Shown here: positions 31,940 through 44,055 of the stretch, piece after piece | Numbering within the stretch: position 1 is the stretch's first letter | How the letters are laid out: each line of letters begins with the position of its first letter | Assembly: GCA_032622095.1 (NCBI GenBank) | Contig: CP136066.1 | Location: 207,350,978 to 207,414,977 of the forward strand | Reading direction: 5' to 3' | Source of the DNA: Siphonodentalium dalli | Taxonomy: Eukaryota; Mollusca; Scaphopoda; Gadilida; Siphonodentaliidae | Length of the DNA stretch: 64,000 nucleotides | Translations under genes and position numbers: made by a program | The notes under the pieces: generated by a model | Database searches by the model: none | What the model was told of the DNA's origin: nothing | The model's input: only the letters and a program-made list of their open reading frames with translations

Positions 31940-32546
31940 TGACTGTCCCAATGGGACTACGGATACCCCCCTGTTTTTAAAATACTAAGATATTTCACAT
32001 GTCAGTAAACATTTAGTTAAAATAATAAAATAACAGTTCCCATTGCAGGTGTACAACCATAACCCTAATCTTAAACCTATTGACCGAAAAATGTAGGAAT
32101 AAAATATGGACAAAATTATGTATGTTGCGAAAAAAATTCTAAGTCGAAAAAGGGGAATAACTCATAATCGCAGGTGCACAAGTTCCCATGGTACTAAATA
32201 TCTGTGCCACGTTTTAAAAAAATTGATTGAAAAATGTAGGAATAAAAGCTCGGACAAAATTCTACATGTTGCGAAAAAAGTCGAAAAAGGGGGGATAACT
32301 CCACGAAAAAAAGTCCGACAGACATCATAATTGCAGGTGCACAGGTTCCCATGGTGGTTGAGTCTGTGCCAACTTTTACGACAAGTTGATCAAAAAACGA
32401 CTGAGAAAAGCCCCGAACAAATTTGTGTCCACGGACGGACGACGGACGACAGACGACGGACGGACGATGGACGGACGGACAAGCTGACTCCAGTATACCA
32501 CCCCTAACTTCGTTGCGGGGGGTATAATTTGTTGCGGGGGGTATAA
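31940..32546. repeat. Repeat J (inverted ends, GACGGACG tract, 3' hairpin)
   Basis: Left end tgtcccaatgggac then ggatacccccc. Three internal modules (ggggataactc, cgcaggtgcacaagttccca, gtgccacgttttaaaa), a GACGGACGACGG microsatellite, and right end hairpin TATACCACCCC ... GGGGGGTATA. Same architecture at 52222-52822. Confidence 0.65.
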
Positions 32547-32629
32547 TTAACAATGAGAAGAATTTCAGCTTATATGTTAGGTATGAAATTTCCTTCTGTT
32601 GAAATTTTTAAAAGTTTTACTCTTTCAAC

Positions 32630-32715
32630 ACCGCAGCCCGCTTTAGCGCACCGCAGCCCGCTTTAGCGGCCACGATGTAATTTACGTTCACCACCGCAGC
32701 CCGCTTTAGCGGCAT
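32630..32715. repeat. 18-bp motif in three copies
   Basis: ccgcagcccgctttagcg occurs at about 32630, 32651 and 32695, the first two 20 bp apart and the third after a 27-bp spacer. GC-rich against an AT-rich background; function unknown. 32720-33268 has no recognised feature. Confidence 0.85.
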
Positions 32716-33268
32716 CTGGGTGATATTCTGTGTCAATACTAATTGATTGTTTGGTCGCAGACCTGACAAATACCGCCACAATGAGATGCTCCCGCCTAAA
32801 TATAGACAGCACATGTATGACATCACAATTACTATTTTGGGGTTTCCCTGGGTTTTTTCCTAAACTGTTGATGAAACAATGCCAACAGATGTTGTGTTTT
32901 TAATCAAATATACAATAACCGATTTATTTATTTTGTCATTGTTTATCACAAACACATTTCGATAACACACGTTTATGAAATAAAGAAGATTGTTGCTCTT
33001 TCTAACAATGTTTTATTTGTGGTATCCGTCTTGTGTCTCCTATTTTCGACGCAATGTTATGAAATTCATCATGCCAAGCAATAGTGCGACTTCAATAATA
33101 ATAGCTTCGAGTGCATGTTGTAAGCATGATATTGACATGCATAAACATTTTGGGAACGCAATGAGATCATTGGCAGTTGTAGTTGGAAAGTTACTCATAA
33201 TTAATCAGCGTAATCATGCACTCTTGAATACATGTGGGCCCAAATGCGGGATAATGTGACTATTTCAG

Positions 33269-33668
33269 TTAACCCTTTACCCAACAAACCGGCCAAAACC
33301 GGCCAAATAAAGCTTCAACAGCCTAAAATATCTTCGGTCTGTCTGAATAGAACCATACAAATATGGATATCATTGGAACCGGCTCCTTGACCACATTGTG
33401 ATAGTTACAGTTTTGCCCTGTGCCAATGCATTCTCTTATATATGCGAGTCGACCATAGGTCGCCTCGCATATATAAGAGAATGCATTGGCCTAAAAAAAA
33501 ACTTTTTTTAACACTTTTTACCATTTTTTCTTACATTCTTTAACAATTTTATAATTTGTAATGTGTTAAGCCAATGCATTCTCTTATATATGCGAGGCGA
33601 CCTATGGTCGACTCGCATATATAAGAGAATGCATTGGCACAGGGCCCTTCTGTTGGGTAAAGGGTTAA
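33269..33668 (+). mobile_element. TTAA-1 MITE
   Basis: TTAA both sides, both hairpins intact. Confidence 0.9.
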
Positions 33669-34468
33669 ATAACGTCTCTTTGTGCATACTATTGGTCTGT
33701 TCTCATCATGCTCTTTTTATATGCATTCAAATTACATTCCTAATCTCCAAGTATATGCTAAAATTACCACAAGTTATGGATATTATGATAATTATTTGAA
33801 TGTTTGGTCAATTTACTTATGTGGTGAAATATTGCAAATAAAGTCAACTGTGACAGTAATAAAAATTGTATTGAGTTCAAATGTATTTACGCACCTGTTC
33901 ACACATGATACCATGTTGATATAATCACAATTATTTGACGTCATCCATATGTTGGTAGTGCAAATTGATGGGCAGTCATCACTGGTCTTGACATCTATAA
34001 ATACTAGTATGAATGCCCCGAATTTCCATATAAACTGCTGTAAACCTGGTGTCTTGGATAATTTACCTCTGTAAACTGGTGGCGAAAGAGTTAACCACCC
34101 CCTCCTCATCTACACATCCCTGGGTGGGGTGGGTTAAGGTGTAAGTCAACAGAATGTGGAAGTGGAATTAACTGACAGTTTTTAGAAGGGAAATTTGAGG
34201 AGAGTGTCCTCTGAGAAGTATACAAATTGAGTGGAAATGAATAACTACCATACAAATCACAAGATCTGAACTATAGTAAAAGGCTTAAATGGCAACTTAC
34301 ATGTGATTGAGTTCAATATTGCTTCAAGAAACTCAACATTATGTTAGTTGTGTTCTAGAAAATTGTGAGAAGCCATTACCAGGAACTGTTACATCAAGGA
34401 ACTAGCCCAATGTTGGTATGCAGGTCCGTCTGACTCAAGCTGGGAGAAATCAACAATAGGTCACAGTG
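33669..34468. other. No gene recognised
   Basis: 34105-34180 (gtggggtgggttaaggtgta ... gaatgtggaagtggaatta) is diverged from 34950-35040, a local duplication flanking the next TTAA-1. The minus open frame at 33813-34109 is not recognised. Confidence 0.4.
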
Positions 34469-34867
34469 TTAACCCTTTACCCAACAAACCGGCCAAAAAC
34501 GGCCAAATAAAGCTGCAACAGCCTAAAATATCTTCGGTCTGTCTCAATAGAACCATACAAATATGGATATCATTGGAACCGGCTCCTTGACCACATTGTG
34601 ATGGTTACAGTTATGCCCTGTGCCAATGCATTCTCTTATATGTGCGAGTCGACCATAGGTCGCCTCGCATATATAAGAGAATGCATTGGCCTAAAAAAAT
34701 CTTTTTTAAACACTTTTTACCATTTTTTCTTACATTCTTTAACAATTTTATAATTTTTAATGTGTTAAGCCAATGCATTCTCTTATATATGCGAGGCGAC
34801 CTATGGTCGACTCGCATATATAAGAGAATGCATTGGCACAGGGCCCTTCTGTTGGGTAAAGGGTTAA
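34469..34867 (+). mobile_element. TTAA-1 MITE
   Basis: TTAA both sides, both hairpins intact apart from a tatatgtgcg change in hairpin 1. Confidence 0.9.
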
Positions 34868-35260
34868 GAGATAGCTGGTATGCTGGTTAGCTGAGAATTT
34901 GACATATGACCTAAAAATGAGGCTAAAACTCACCCCAAACCCCCCCTATTGACACGTCCCTAGACGGAAGTGTGGTAAGGTGTAAATCAACAAGAACAGA
35001 ACGTGGAAGTGGAATTAGTGCGGCTGATTAACTAACAGACAAGAAATTATTCAAGTTTGAGATGAGAAATGAGATGTCGATAAACATGAGGATGTATGGG
35101 CTTTCAGTGGGAGTGCTAATTTCATATGATATTCCTTTAGTTTCCTGACACAGGAAATCTGCCGGGGGTGTATAAGATCGATGGGTCACATACGATCGCT
35201 GGCCACTGATCATTTGCTATGTGTTGGCGAAGTATCGGCGAAGTATCGGCATACTAATTT

Positions 35261-35768
35261 GGACACAGACAATTGATTACGCTGGTCATCATCTGAGGCA
35301 AATCAGCAGTTAATCAGTTATTGTCAGATTTCCTGGGACGCTAAATCAATTTTCAAACTGGAAAGGCCGAGAAAACACCATTAATGAATCAATTTCACTG
35401 ACACTATGCTCAGCCTGATGCCAATGTTCGCGCTGTTAGCAGATGATCATACTGTAAATTTGATTCTCATGTCACTCCCGTTACAAAATCAATTTGGGTT
35501 TTTTATTTAAATTTCCGATTTTGGGACCAAAAAAATAAATTGCCCAAAAGTTTTAATTTTTTTGGGCCATTTTCTAAAAAAAAAATAAAATGGAATGGCC
35601 AATTTGGCTGTGACAGCATGAACCCTCCTGGTTGGAATATCAATCGATTACGCTGGTCATCATCTGAGGCAAATCAGATTTCCTGGGAAGCTAAATCAAT
35701 TTTCAACTGGAAAGGCTAAGAAAACACCATCAATGAATCAATGCACTCACATGCTGTGCTCAGCAAAG
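35261..35768. repeat. Local duplicated block (two copies) around repeat H
   Basis: tacgctggtcatcatctgag ... ctaaatcaattttcaa at 35272-35420 recurs at 35648-35768, with a third copy at 37543-37716. Repeat H lies between the first two (35433-35640). Origin unknown. Confidence 0.6.
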
Positions 35769-35898
35769 GTTCGTGCTGACACTTACCAAATTTTCCAATG
35801 TCATAACTAAATTTAATTTTTAATTTTTTAAACGCCTTCGAAATTCACTAACAAACCTACACAATTGACAAAATAGACATTCAAAGATGTATGGATAG

Positions 35899-36170
35899 TT
35901 AATCCTTTCATGATGGGAGCCCGCACTGGTGCAGCATCAAAGATCCTGTGCCAATGCATTCTCTCTTGTACCCGGTATATGCGAGTCTCCAATTGGGAGC
36001 CTCACATATATAAGAGAATCCACTGGCTAACAAGGTCAAGGTAAATATTGTTAGGCCAATGTATTCTCTTATATATGTGAAGATCCCTATGGGAGACTAG
36101 CATATATTAGAGAATGCATTGGCACAGGGTTTTAGCAAACTTTCAGGACACTCCAGTCATGGAAGGGATA
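35899..36170. mobile_element. TTAA-3 MITE
   Basis: Starts TTAA-TCCTTTCATGATGGGAGC and ends ctccagtcatggaaggga. Two diverged hairpins; the inner stems CTCC..GGAG and TCCC..GGGA remain paired. Confidence 0.75.
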
Positions 36171-36309
36171 TGACAGGCAGAAAAAGCCATGTTCTGTAAA
36201 GTTTTTATTGAGGCTGGTATAACATGTTGAAAGCATTTATTTCAAATGAGAATTGTTCCTAAATTTTCCCAAAGAAGTGGACCCTCAATTCAATGCAACA
36301 ACTTTTGGA

Positions 36310-36615
36310 ATAACCCTTTATCCAACAAAACGGCCAAAACCGACCAAATAAAGCTTCAACAGCCTAAAATATCTTCGGTCTGTCTCAATAGAACCATAAA
36401 AATATGGATATCATTGGAACCGGCTCCTTGACCACATTGTGATAGTTACAGTTATGCCCTGTGCCAATGCATTCTCTTATATATGCGAGTCGACCATAGG
36501 TCGCCTCGCATATATAAGAGAATGCATTGGCCTAAAAAAAATCTTTTTTTAACACTTTTTACCATTTTTTGGAGAATGCATTGGCACAGGGCCCTTCTGT
36601 TGGGTAAAGGGTTAA
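36310..36615 (+). mobile_element. TTAA-1 MITE, internal deletion
   Basis: Long arm, hairpin 1 and part of the spacer, then a jump to the last 12 bases of hairpin 2 (gagaatgcattggcacaggg). Left TSD changed to ATAA. Confidence 0.85.
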
Positions 36616-36698
36616 GGCAACAAAAAATTAATTTGGCAAGAGAAATTACTGGTCCAGAGCCAGCCCTCATTGAACAGAGCACCAAGTTCAGAAATAAC

Positions 36699-37104
36699 AA
36701 GTCTGTAAAAAGTCTGTCTGTCATTTGTGGAATGAGGTCCCCAGAGGTAGAATTTAGTTATGCTATCCTGCACAGTGGGAAAGCATCACCAAATTCACCC
36801 TCTGGGGGCCAGACCTCATTCTGCTTAGGCCTCATCTTCTGGGAAGAAACTATAGTATCAAATTAACATTGTTTTTATTTACTTTTTTCCTTCTGGGAAG
36901 TTTTAATATCTCCTAATTTGCAGAAGATAAAATGCACAATCGAGGTGACTAATTGGTGAACATCAAAAACTTCAACTGGGGAAATTCAATCTGATCCTGG
37001 TCTCCCATAGCAATTGAGGCCTCAGCAGAATGAGGATAGCGTCACTAAATTCCCCCTCTGGGGACCTCATTCTGCAAATGACAGACACACTATTTTCAGG
37101 TTCG
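36699..37104. mobile_element. HAT-A MITE, decayed ends
   Basis: aagtctgtaaaaagtctgtc to ctattttcaggttcg. The second arm is shortened (agcagaatgaggatagcgtc). 37105-37755 holds an old C-rich repeat and a copy of the 35261-35768 block. Confidence 0.7.
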
Positions 37105-37755
37105 GAAAAGAATTGTATGAGGTTCACCACTGAACACAAGACAGGCCTTGACATGTTCTGAAATATATACTAGTCACAGATGACAGATATATTTATTTGA
37201 CTTGTCCTTACTTTCAGGGATGTGGCTAAATGCATGGGTCTCATTGTAATTACGAACTGCAGCTACCCCCCTCCCCCATCTGAATCAGCCAAAATAAAAC
37301 AAAATTCCAAGTCCAGGAAATTCAATTTTCTCCGGCTTTCCCCTACTTAACCTGGAATAGATATTGATGGAATAGAAACTGATGCCTTCAGCATCCCAGC
37401 TGTTACAATTTCCAACCTAACACTTCCCTATATATGCTTGGAAATTTCCAACTGATGGTTACTTCAGTCAAAAAATCAACCAAAAGTAGAAAGATATATC
37501 ATTTTTCATCTCAAAAATAAAAATTTCACTCTAAATATTTGGTTGGAATATCAATCACAGACAATTGATTAGGCTGGTCATGATCTGAGGCATATCAGCA
37601 CTTTATCAGTTATTATCAGATATCCTAGGATGCTAAATCAATTCTCCAACTGGAAATGCCGATAAAACACCATCAATGAATCAATGCACTGCATGCTACT
37701 CTGAGCACATATCGACTTCATCTTTAACAGCCAACAACCAAGTTAAAAAATGAAT

Positions 37756-38168
37756 TTAACCCTTTCAGTGCCAGGTCCGATTTTTGTATCAACCCATATA
37801 CCCTGTGCCAATGCATTCTCTTATATATGCGAGTCGACCATAGGTCGCCTCGCATATATAAGAGAATGCATTGGCCTAACAATTTTTCATCATTTGTTAT
37901 TATTTTTATAAAAAAAATTAAAAAAATTTCTTATATTCTTTAACAGACTTATTTTGTAGGTTTAGTGCCAGGGAATCTTAGTTTTCATGGGCAACAAAAT
38001 TATTACTATGAATACTTGGTGATAGTTTTGGATTATAACATGCCCCTAAGGTTTTATCCAGTTTGTTTTTAAGTTCGCTATAGTATGCTTAAGCATTTTT
38101 TTTTAGGGCCGATTTTACAGACCGTAAATTAGGGCCGATGAGATCGGCCCCTGGCACTGAAAGGGTTA
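37756..38168 (+). mobile_element. TTAA-2 MITE (inverted copy of 20900-21324)
   Basis: TTAA both sides, TIR CCCTTTCAGTGCCAGG, hairpin at about 37806-37875. Internal sequence (agtgccagggaatct, ataacatgcccctaaggttt) is almost identical to the complement of 20900-21324. Confidence 0.88.
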
Positions 38169-38640
38169 AAGCAGCTTACAGAACCTAATTAACCAAAATT
38201 AACAATTGGATGCATATGCTATCTACTGTTTGATCAAAATTATATCTTTTTAATTTTTCTGAAACATGTACTATCTAACTGGGACCTGTCAAGAGGGCGA
38301 CTTGGGAAACAGGGACCTGTCAAGAGGGCGACTTGGGAGACATCTTCTCCCTAAATTGTGTCACTTCTCCCCATTTTTATTCCAGGGAGAAGTGACTTCT
38401 CACTCTTATACCAGTTTGCATTTGTCCGAACAGCATATTTAAAGTATATTTACTAGTTATAATGGTGTTCATATGCTTAACCCATGAAATGACATTTAAA
38501 CATTTACACCCACAGCTGAAATTTACAAAATAGGTGTTTCAGACACAGTAACAGACAATTATGGTATAAATTTGTTATATCTTTATAGCATTGGACATGC
38601 ATTCATTATATCTTTATAGCATTGGACATGCATTCATTAT
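38169..38640. repeat. Inverted duplicate of CEP78 intron DNA with two minisatellite units
   Basis: Reverse complement of about 20450-20900: aagcagcttacagaacctaa, agagggcgacttgggaga repeats, and cccacagctgaaatttacaa, ending in two units of the CEP78 acceptor minisatellite (atatctttatagcattggac). The homology to the CEP78 side therefore runs continuously through the TTAA-2 MITE, the intron flank and into the array, then stops before the exon body. Confidence 0.88.
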
Positions 38641-39017
38641 TAAAATTTTTAAAAATTGTAAAAAATAATAACAAATGATTTGTTATTATTTTTTTTTTTT
38701 AATTTTAAAATTTTAATAATTTTTTCTTATATTCTTTAACAGACTTATTTTGTAGGTTTAGTGCCAGGGAATGTTACGTTTTTCATAGGCATCAAAATTA
38801 TTACTATACTTGGTGATAGTTTTAAGTTATAACATGCCCCTAAGATTTTATCCAGTTTGTTTTTAAATTCGCTATAGCATGCTTAAGCATACCCAAAAAT
38901 AATTCAACCCAAAAAAATCTAAAAAAAAATAATTTTAATTTAAATTTTTTTTTAGGGCCGATTTTACAGACCGTCAATTAGGGCCGATGAGATCGTCCCT
39001 GGCACTGAAAGGGTTAA
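38641..39017 (+). mobile_element. TTAA-2 MITE, left end lost at a palindromic junction
   Basis: Right part complete (gggccgatgagatcg ... CTGGCACTGAAAGGG-TTAA). The left part begins in a palindrome (aataataacaaatga/tttgttattatt, about 38666-38695), so the hairpin half is replaced by an inverted copy of the spacer. Confidence 0.75.
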
Positions 39018-39702
39018 GTTTCCATAGAACACTACTCTATAGGTGGAGAAATTATTCAATAAATCAGCCACCACAGCTAGAAGTATAGAGGTGATGGAGA
39101 GGAATTTACCTACCACTATGTAGAAACTAGATACACCTATAATGGATGATACATTGTATTGTTTAAATGTCAAAGGTTGGCTTTAATAGATCATTTTTAT
39201 CGAATGCTCATTAAAATTAATGATCCATATAGGTTTCAGTCTGAGATTTTCAGACCATTTCATAAAATATCCTAACAAATGCAGAATAAAATACCAGTGG
39301 CTCAGTCACTAAATGTGTATCGGAATGAGAGAGAAGTGCGGGAGTCACACCAAAATTTAGCAGCACATGGAATCGCCAAACGATCACCCATTCAGGGACT
39401 AACCAAACTTAACATTGCTTAATTATAACTACATATATGTACGTTGATCATACAAGGCATCTAACGACTGTACACGAGATCTATACCTCTCGTGCAGAGA
39501 AGTCACGGCTGCTACACATGAAAATAATACCATGAGTATTATAAAATTTAGGCCTGGGTCATAACGACTTCAATTAAATGTCGAGGATTGTATTTTCTAA
39601 CATTCATAGTGATATTTAGTACATGTTGACCAATCGTATCGAACGTCTGATATATACAATTACAGGGCCACGAATCAAGTCTCTTGAAAGCGTTTTTTTA
39701 TT
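39018..39702. other. No gene or repeat recognised
   Basis: AT-rich sequence without obvious structure. Confidence 0.4.
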
Positions 39703-40576
39703 TTAAGCCTTTCATGACTGGAGCATCCTGAAACTTTGCAAAAACCATGTGCCAATGAATGCTTATATTTGCGAGTCTCCCATAGGGAGCCTCGCATATA
39801 TACATTTATTAATTAGCTATAGGTTATCGGCCGCAATAAGTAGAACGCTGCTCGCGTCATAAGTAACAAAAAGTCGGTCAGTAAGTAGAAAACGTGGCCA
39901 ATAAGTAACAAAAAGTCGGCCAATAAGTAGAAATCGCGGCCAATAAGTCAAGGTAACGTAAATGACGTCATACGTAATTAGCTCGATCGGCAAAGAATAT
40001 GGGTCGACGGAAGATAGATTGCAGTTGATTTCGGATAAATTACAGACAGTCACTGTTTTTTGGAGTAAATATACATGTACGTGGATGAATTACAAGTATC
40101 CGTATCAATAGCATTCCCAGTGGAAACAGACAGTACTGTGAAATCGCTGCAAGTTCTTCACAAAGTTCACAAGAAAAAAGATTGCTGGAATAATTGTTAA
40201 TTTAATAAAACACACATATCTATGTTAATATATTCACCCTGAGAAACAATTATTGCCATTGTTGCTAATTAATAAAATACTTATTAATTGGTTGTTTCCA
40301 CATTGACCGAGTAATGAGGCCTCGGTCTGTCATATTAGCCTTCGGCCTGCGGTCTCAGCCCAATACGACAGTCCTCGGCCAATATGGAAACAACCAATTA
40401 ATAACATATAATATGAAGAGGACACATCAGCCTAACAATATTTACCTTTACCTTTTAAGCCAGTGCATTCTCTTATATATGCGAGGTTCCCTATAGGAGA
40501 CTCGCATATATAAGAGAATACACTGGCAAAGGGTCCTTAATGCTGCACCAAAAAGCTGCCGTCATGAAAGGGTTAA
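39703..40576. mobile_element. TTAA-3 MITE split by an insertion
   Basis: Left part 39703-39801 (TTAA-GCCTTTCATGACTGGAGC ... hairpin 1 to catatata) and right part about 40430-40576 (cctaacaatatttacc, hairpin 2, GTCATGAAAGGG-TTAA) make one element. About 630 bp lies between. That DNA has short repeats (aataagtaacaaaaagtcgg, three related copies at 39890-39950) and a foldback (ttaattggttgtttccacat ... complement, 40284-40402). Confidence 0.7.
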
Positions 40577-40818
40577 ATTTGATTAAAACATATATAAACA
40601 TTTATCTGACAGGATTAATAGCTGTTGAAATTCACAATGCATATTAAAAACTTACAAGGAAAATAAGTATCGATTGTGCCCCGATTTTGAACATCAAATG
40701 CACCTCAACCATTTAATAGATGTTCGTAAAATGCACATAATCCCTTTCAATCATAAGTATAATAACTCCTGCAACTAATATCTAGCTCATCCACTGCATG
40801 AATTCCAGATAACAGCTA

Positions 40819-41640
40819 TCTGATGGTCTGAAGCGACGGTTCAGAGAATAAATTAGTAACGTAGGTTCCTGGACCTGAATGTCTGAAGCGACGGTTTATA
40901 GATTAAATTAGTAATGTAGGTTCTTGGACCTGAATGTATTAAGCGACAGTTTAGAGATTAAATTAGAGACGGAGGTTCCTGGACCTGAATGTCTGAAGCG
41001 ACAGTTTAGAGATTAAATTAGAGACGGAGGTTGCAGGACCTGAATGTCTGAAGCAAAGGTTTAGAGATTAAATTAGAGACGGAGGTTCCTGGACCTGAAT
41101 GTCTGAAGCAACGGTTTAGAGAATACATCAGAATGACGTAGGTACCTGAACGTCTGAAGCGACGGTTTAGAGATCACATTAGTGACATAGGTTCCTGGCT
41201 CTGAACGTCTGAAGCGACGGTTTAGAGATTACATTAGTGACATAGGTTCCTGGCTCTGAACGTCTGAAGCGATGGTTTAGAGATTACATTACTGACATAG
41301 GTTCCTGGCTCTGAACGTCTGAAGCGATGGTTTAGAGATTACATTACTGACATAGGTTCCTGGCTCCGAACGTCTGAAGCGACGGTTTAGAGATTACATT
41401 AGTGACATAGGTTCCTGGCTCTGAACGTCTGAAGCGACGGTTTAGAGATTACATTAGTGACATAGGTTCCTGGCTCTGAACGTCTGAAGCGACGGTTTAG
41501 AGATTACATTAGTGACGTAGGTTCCTGGACCTGAATGTCAGAAGCGACGGTTTAGAGATTACATTAGTGACATAGGTTCCTGGCTCTGAACGTCTGAAGC
41601 GACGGTTTACCGATTGCATAAGTGATGTAACTTCCTGGTC
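40819..41640. repeat. 55-bp minisatellite, about 15 units
   Basis: Unit: gtctgaagcgacggtttaga, gattacattagtgacatagg, ttcctggctctgaac. The first five to six units are of an older subtype (gacctgaat, attaaattagagacggagg); the later ones are more uniform. This is consistent with expansion from one side. Confidence 0.92.
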
Positions 41641-41668
41641 CTGAATTGAGAACACTGAAATTTATCTA

Positions 41669-42076
41669 TTAACCCTTTACCCAACAGAACGGCCCTGTGC
41701 CAATGCATTCTCTTATATATGCGAGTCGACGATAGGTCGCCTCGCATATATAAGAGAATGCATTGGCTTAACACATATTCAAAATGATAAAATTGTCAAA
41801 GAATGTAGAAAAATATTATAAAAATTGTTGAAAAATGTAAGAATCTTTTTTTAGGCCAATGCATTCTCTTATATATGCGAGGCGACATACGGTCGACTCG
41901 CATATATAAGAGAATGCATTGGCACAGGGCATAACTGTAACCATCACAATGTGGTCAATGAACCGGTTCCAATGATATCCATATTTGTATGGTGTTATTG
42001 AGACAGACGGAAGATATTTTAGGCTGTTGAAGCTTTATTTGGGCGTTTTTGGCCGTTTTGTTGGGTAAAGGGTTAA
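41669..42076 (-). mobile_element. TTAA-1 MITE
   Basis: TTAA both sides. More diverged than other copies: the spacer is tcaaaatgataaaattgtc, and the hairpin loops read gacGATaggtc and gacATACggtc. Confidence 0.87.
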
Positions 42077-42196
42077 AGGACAATTAAGTGAGGGGTCATG
42101 GTAACTCACACATAGATCTTGGACATGATTTCTACCACGTATAGAACACGTCTAATAACCTCAAGATCCCGTCATCAAAATGAAATTGAATTTTAA

Positions 42197-42400
42197 TACA
42201 GTAATGCCCTAAATAATCGACTCCTTAACTGCAGCAGAATTATGGGTAATTTCTCAGGATTTAGTATGAAATATCGCTTGTTGCCATTCATCGGAAAGCT
42301 CTCAGTGAATGCCAACAAGCCATATTTCCGACTAAATCCTGAAAAATTACACATAATTCTGCTGTGGTTAAGGAGTCGATTATTTAGGGCATTACTGTAG
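42197..42400. mobile_element. MAR-B MITE
   Basis: CAGTAATGCCCTAAATAATC to its complement, TA both sides. Centre slightly shortened. Confidence 0.85.
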
Positions 42401-43135
42401 CATAGTGGACAATTTCAAGCTTCAAGTCACAAGCCATGCCTTATCTCATGTCACAATCCATCCAGAATAATTCAATCAGTCAGTTAAACTCAAATCAACT
42501 CTGCTGCAGCGTAATCAGTTTAATTTGCAACAGAATTTGTAATGTCCAATAGAAGCAGCTGAAAGGTGATTTTAGATGTATGTCACACACAAAAACACTT
42601 TCATCTGTATATTTAAAGATGTATGCAGTAACTTTCTTCAAACATACCCAAGCCATGAAATAGTGTGTCTGTCATTAGCAGAATGAGGTCTCCAGAGGGT
42701 GAATTTAGTGATGCACAGTGGGCTAGCATCACTAAAATCACCCTCTGTGGACCTCATTCTGCTTAGGCATCATCTGATCTGGGAATTTAGTATCTGCTAC
42801 TATAGTCTCAAATTAACATTGTTTTAGTTACCTTTTCTTTCTGTTGAGTATCTATATCCCCTAATTTGCAGAAGATAAATTGAGGTGACAAATGTGTGAA
42901 CATCACCAACTTCAACTGGGAAATTTCAAACTGATCCTTAGGCCCGTTCCAAACGACGGATTTTTGTCGACTCGAATCTAATTGTATTAAATCCGTCGGT
43001 GATGCATCTGCGGTCGATTTTGTTACAAACGGACGCATCTTTGTCGCGTCGAATCTAATACATCGGTAGATTTATTTAAAGGTGGATTCCCGGTTACTGT
43101 CAAAAATTGGTCACGCGTAGATATAGAGGCCTATA

Positions 43136-43212
43136 TATACCGGTATATGTTATACATATATATACTAACATACAATATAAATTATGTATATATATATATA
43201 TATATATGCGCG
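43136..43212. repeat. TA-rich microsatellite
   Basis: Runs of tatata around 43135-43206 inside the Harbinger-like element. Confidence 0.85.
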
Positions 43213-43359
43213 ACTGCAGCGCGAATATATGTGCTCATGTATATGAGGATGTATATAGTACATGCAGGTATATAATATACTATAATAGGCGCTACAAATA
43301 AATGTTATATCGTGCAACCAATTGCCATCTATATATGTGTATACCATGCATGTAAATAC

Positions 43360-44055
43360 CGGTATACAAGAATTATTATAAATCAGAGACTACCACCCCT
43401 ACCACTTATAATAAGGATTACCGGAATATATTAATTATTATAAATCATAGGCTACCACCCTATATCCTTTATAATAAGGAATAACGGCATATATGAATCA
43501 TTATAATTCATAGGCTACTATCCATACCCCTCATAATAAGTAATACCGGTTTATATGAATTATTATAAATATGAGGCTACCACTCTGCCCCTTCTAATAA
43601 GGAATACCGGAATATATTAATTATTATAAATCATAGGCTACCACCCTATATTCTTTATAATAAGGAATACCGTTATCTTTGAATATTATAAATCATAGGC
43701 TACTATCCCTACCCCTCATAATAAGTAATACCGGTATATATAAATTATTATAAATCATAGGCTACCAATCTGCCCCTTATAATAAGTAATACCGGAATAT
43801 ATGAATTATTATAAATAAGAGGTTACCACCCATATACCCCTCATAACAAGTAATGCCGGTATATATGAATTATTATTAATCAGTGGTACCACCCATACCC
43901 CTTATAATAAGTAATACCGGTATATATTAATTATTATACATCAGACTACCACCCCTATCCCTTACAATAAGGAATATCGGTCTATATGAATTATTATAAA
44001 TCAGTTGCTACAACCCATATCCCTTATACCGGTATATATGAATTATTGTAAATCA
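43360..44055. repeat. About 63-bp minisatellite, about 11 units
   Basis: Degenerate units: aataccggtatatatgaatt, attataaatcataggctacc, acccctacccctta-taataagt. Units vary by several bases, so this is an older array than 13783-14311 or 52852-55178. Confidence 0.88.

Noticed and set aside
34611-34890. Recurring peptides such as RVDHRSPRIYKRMHW on both strands at many sites
   Set aside because: They are translations of the palindromic hairpin of the TTAA MITEs, identical on both strands.
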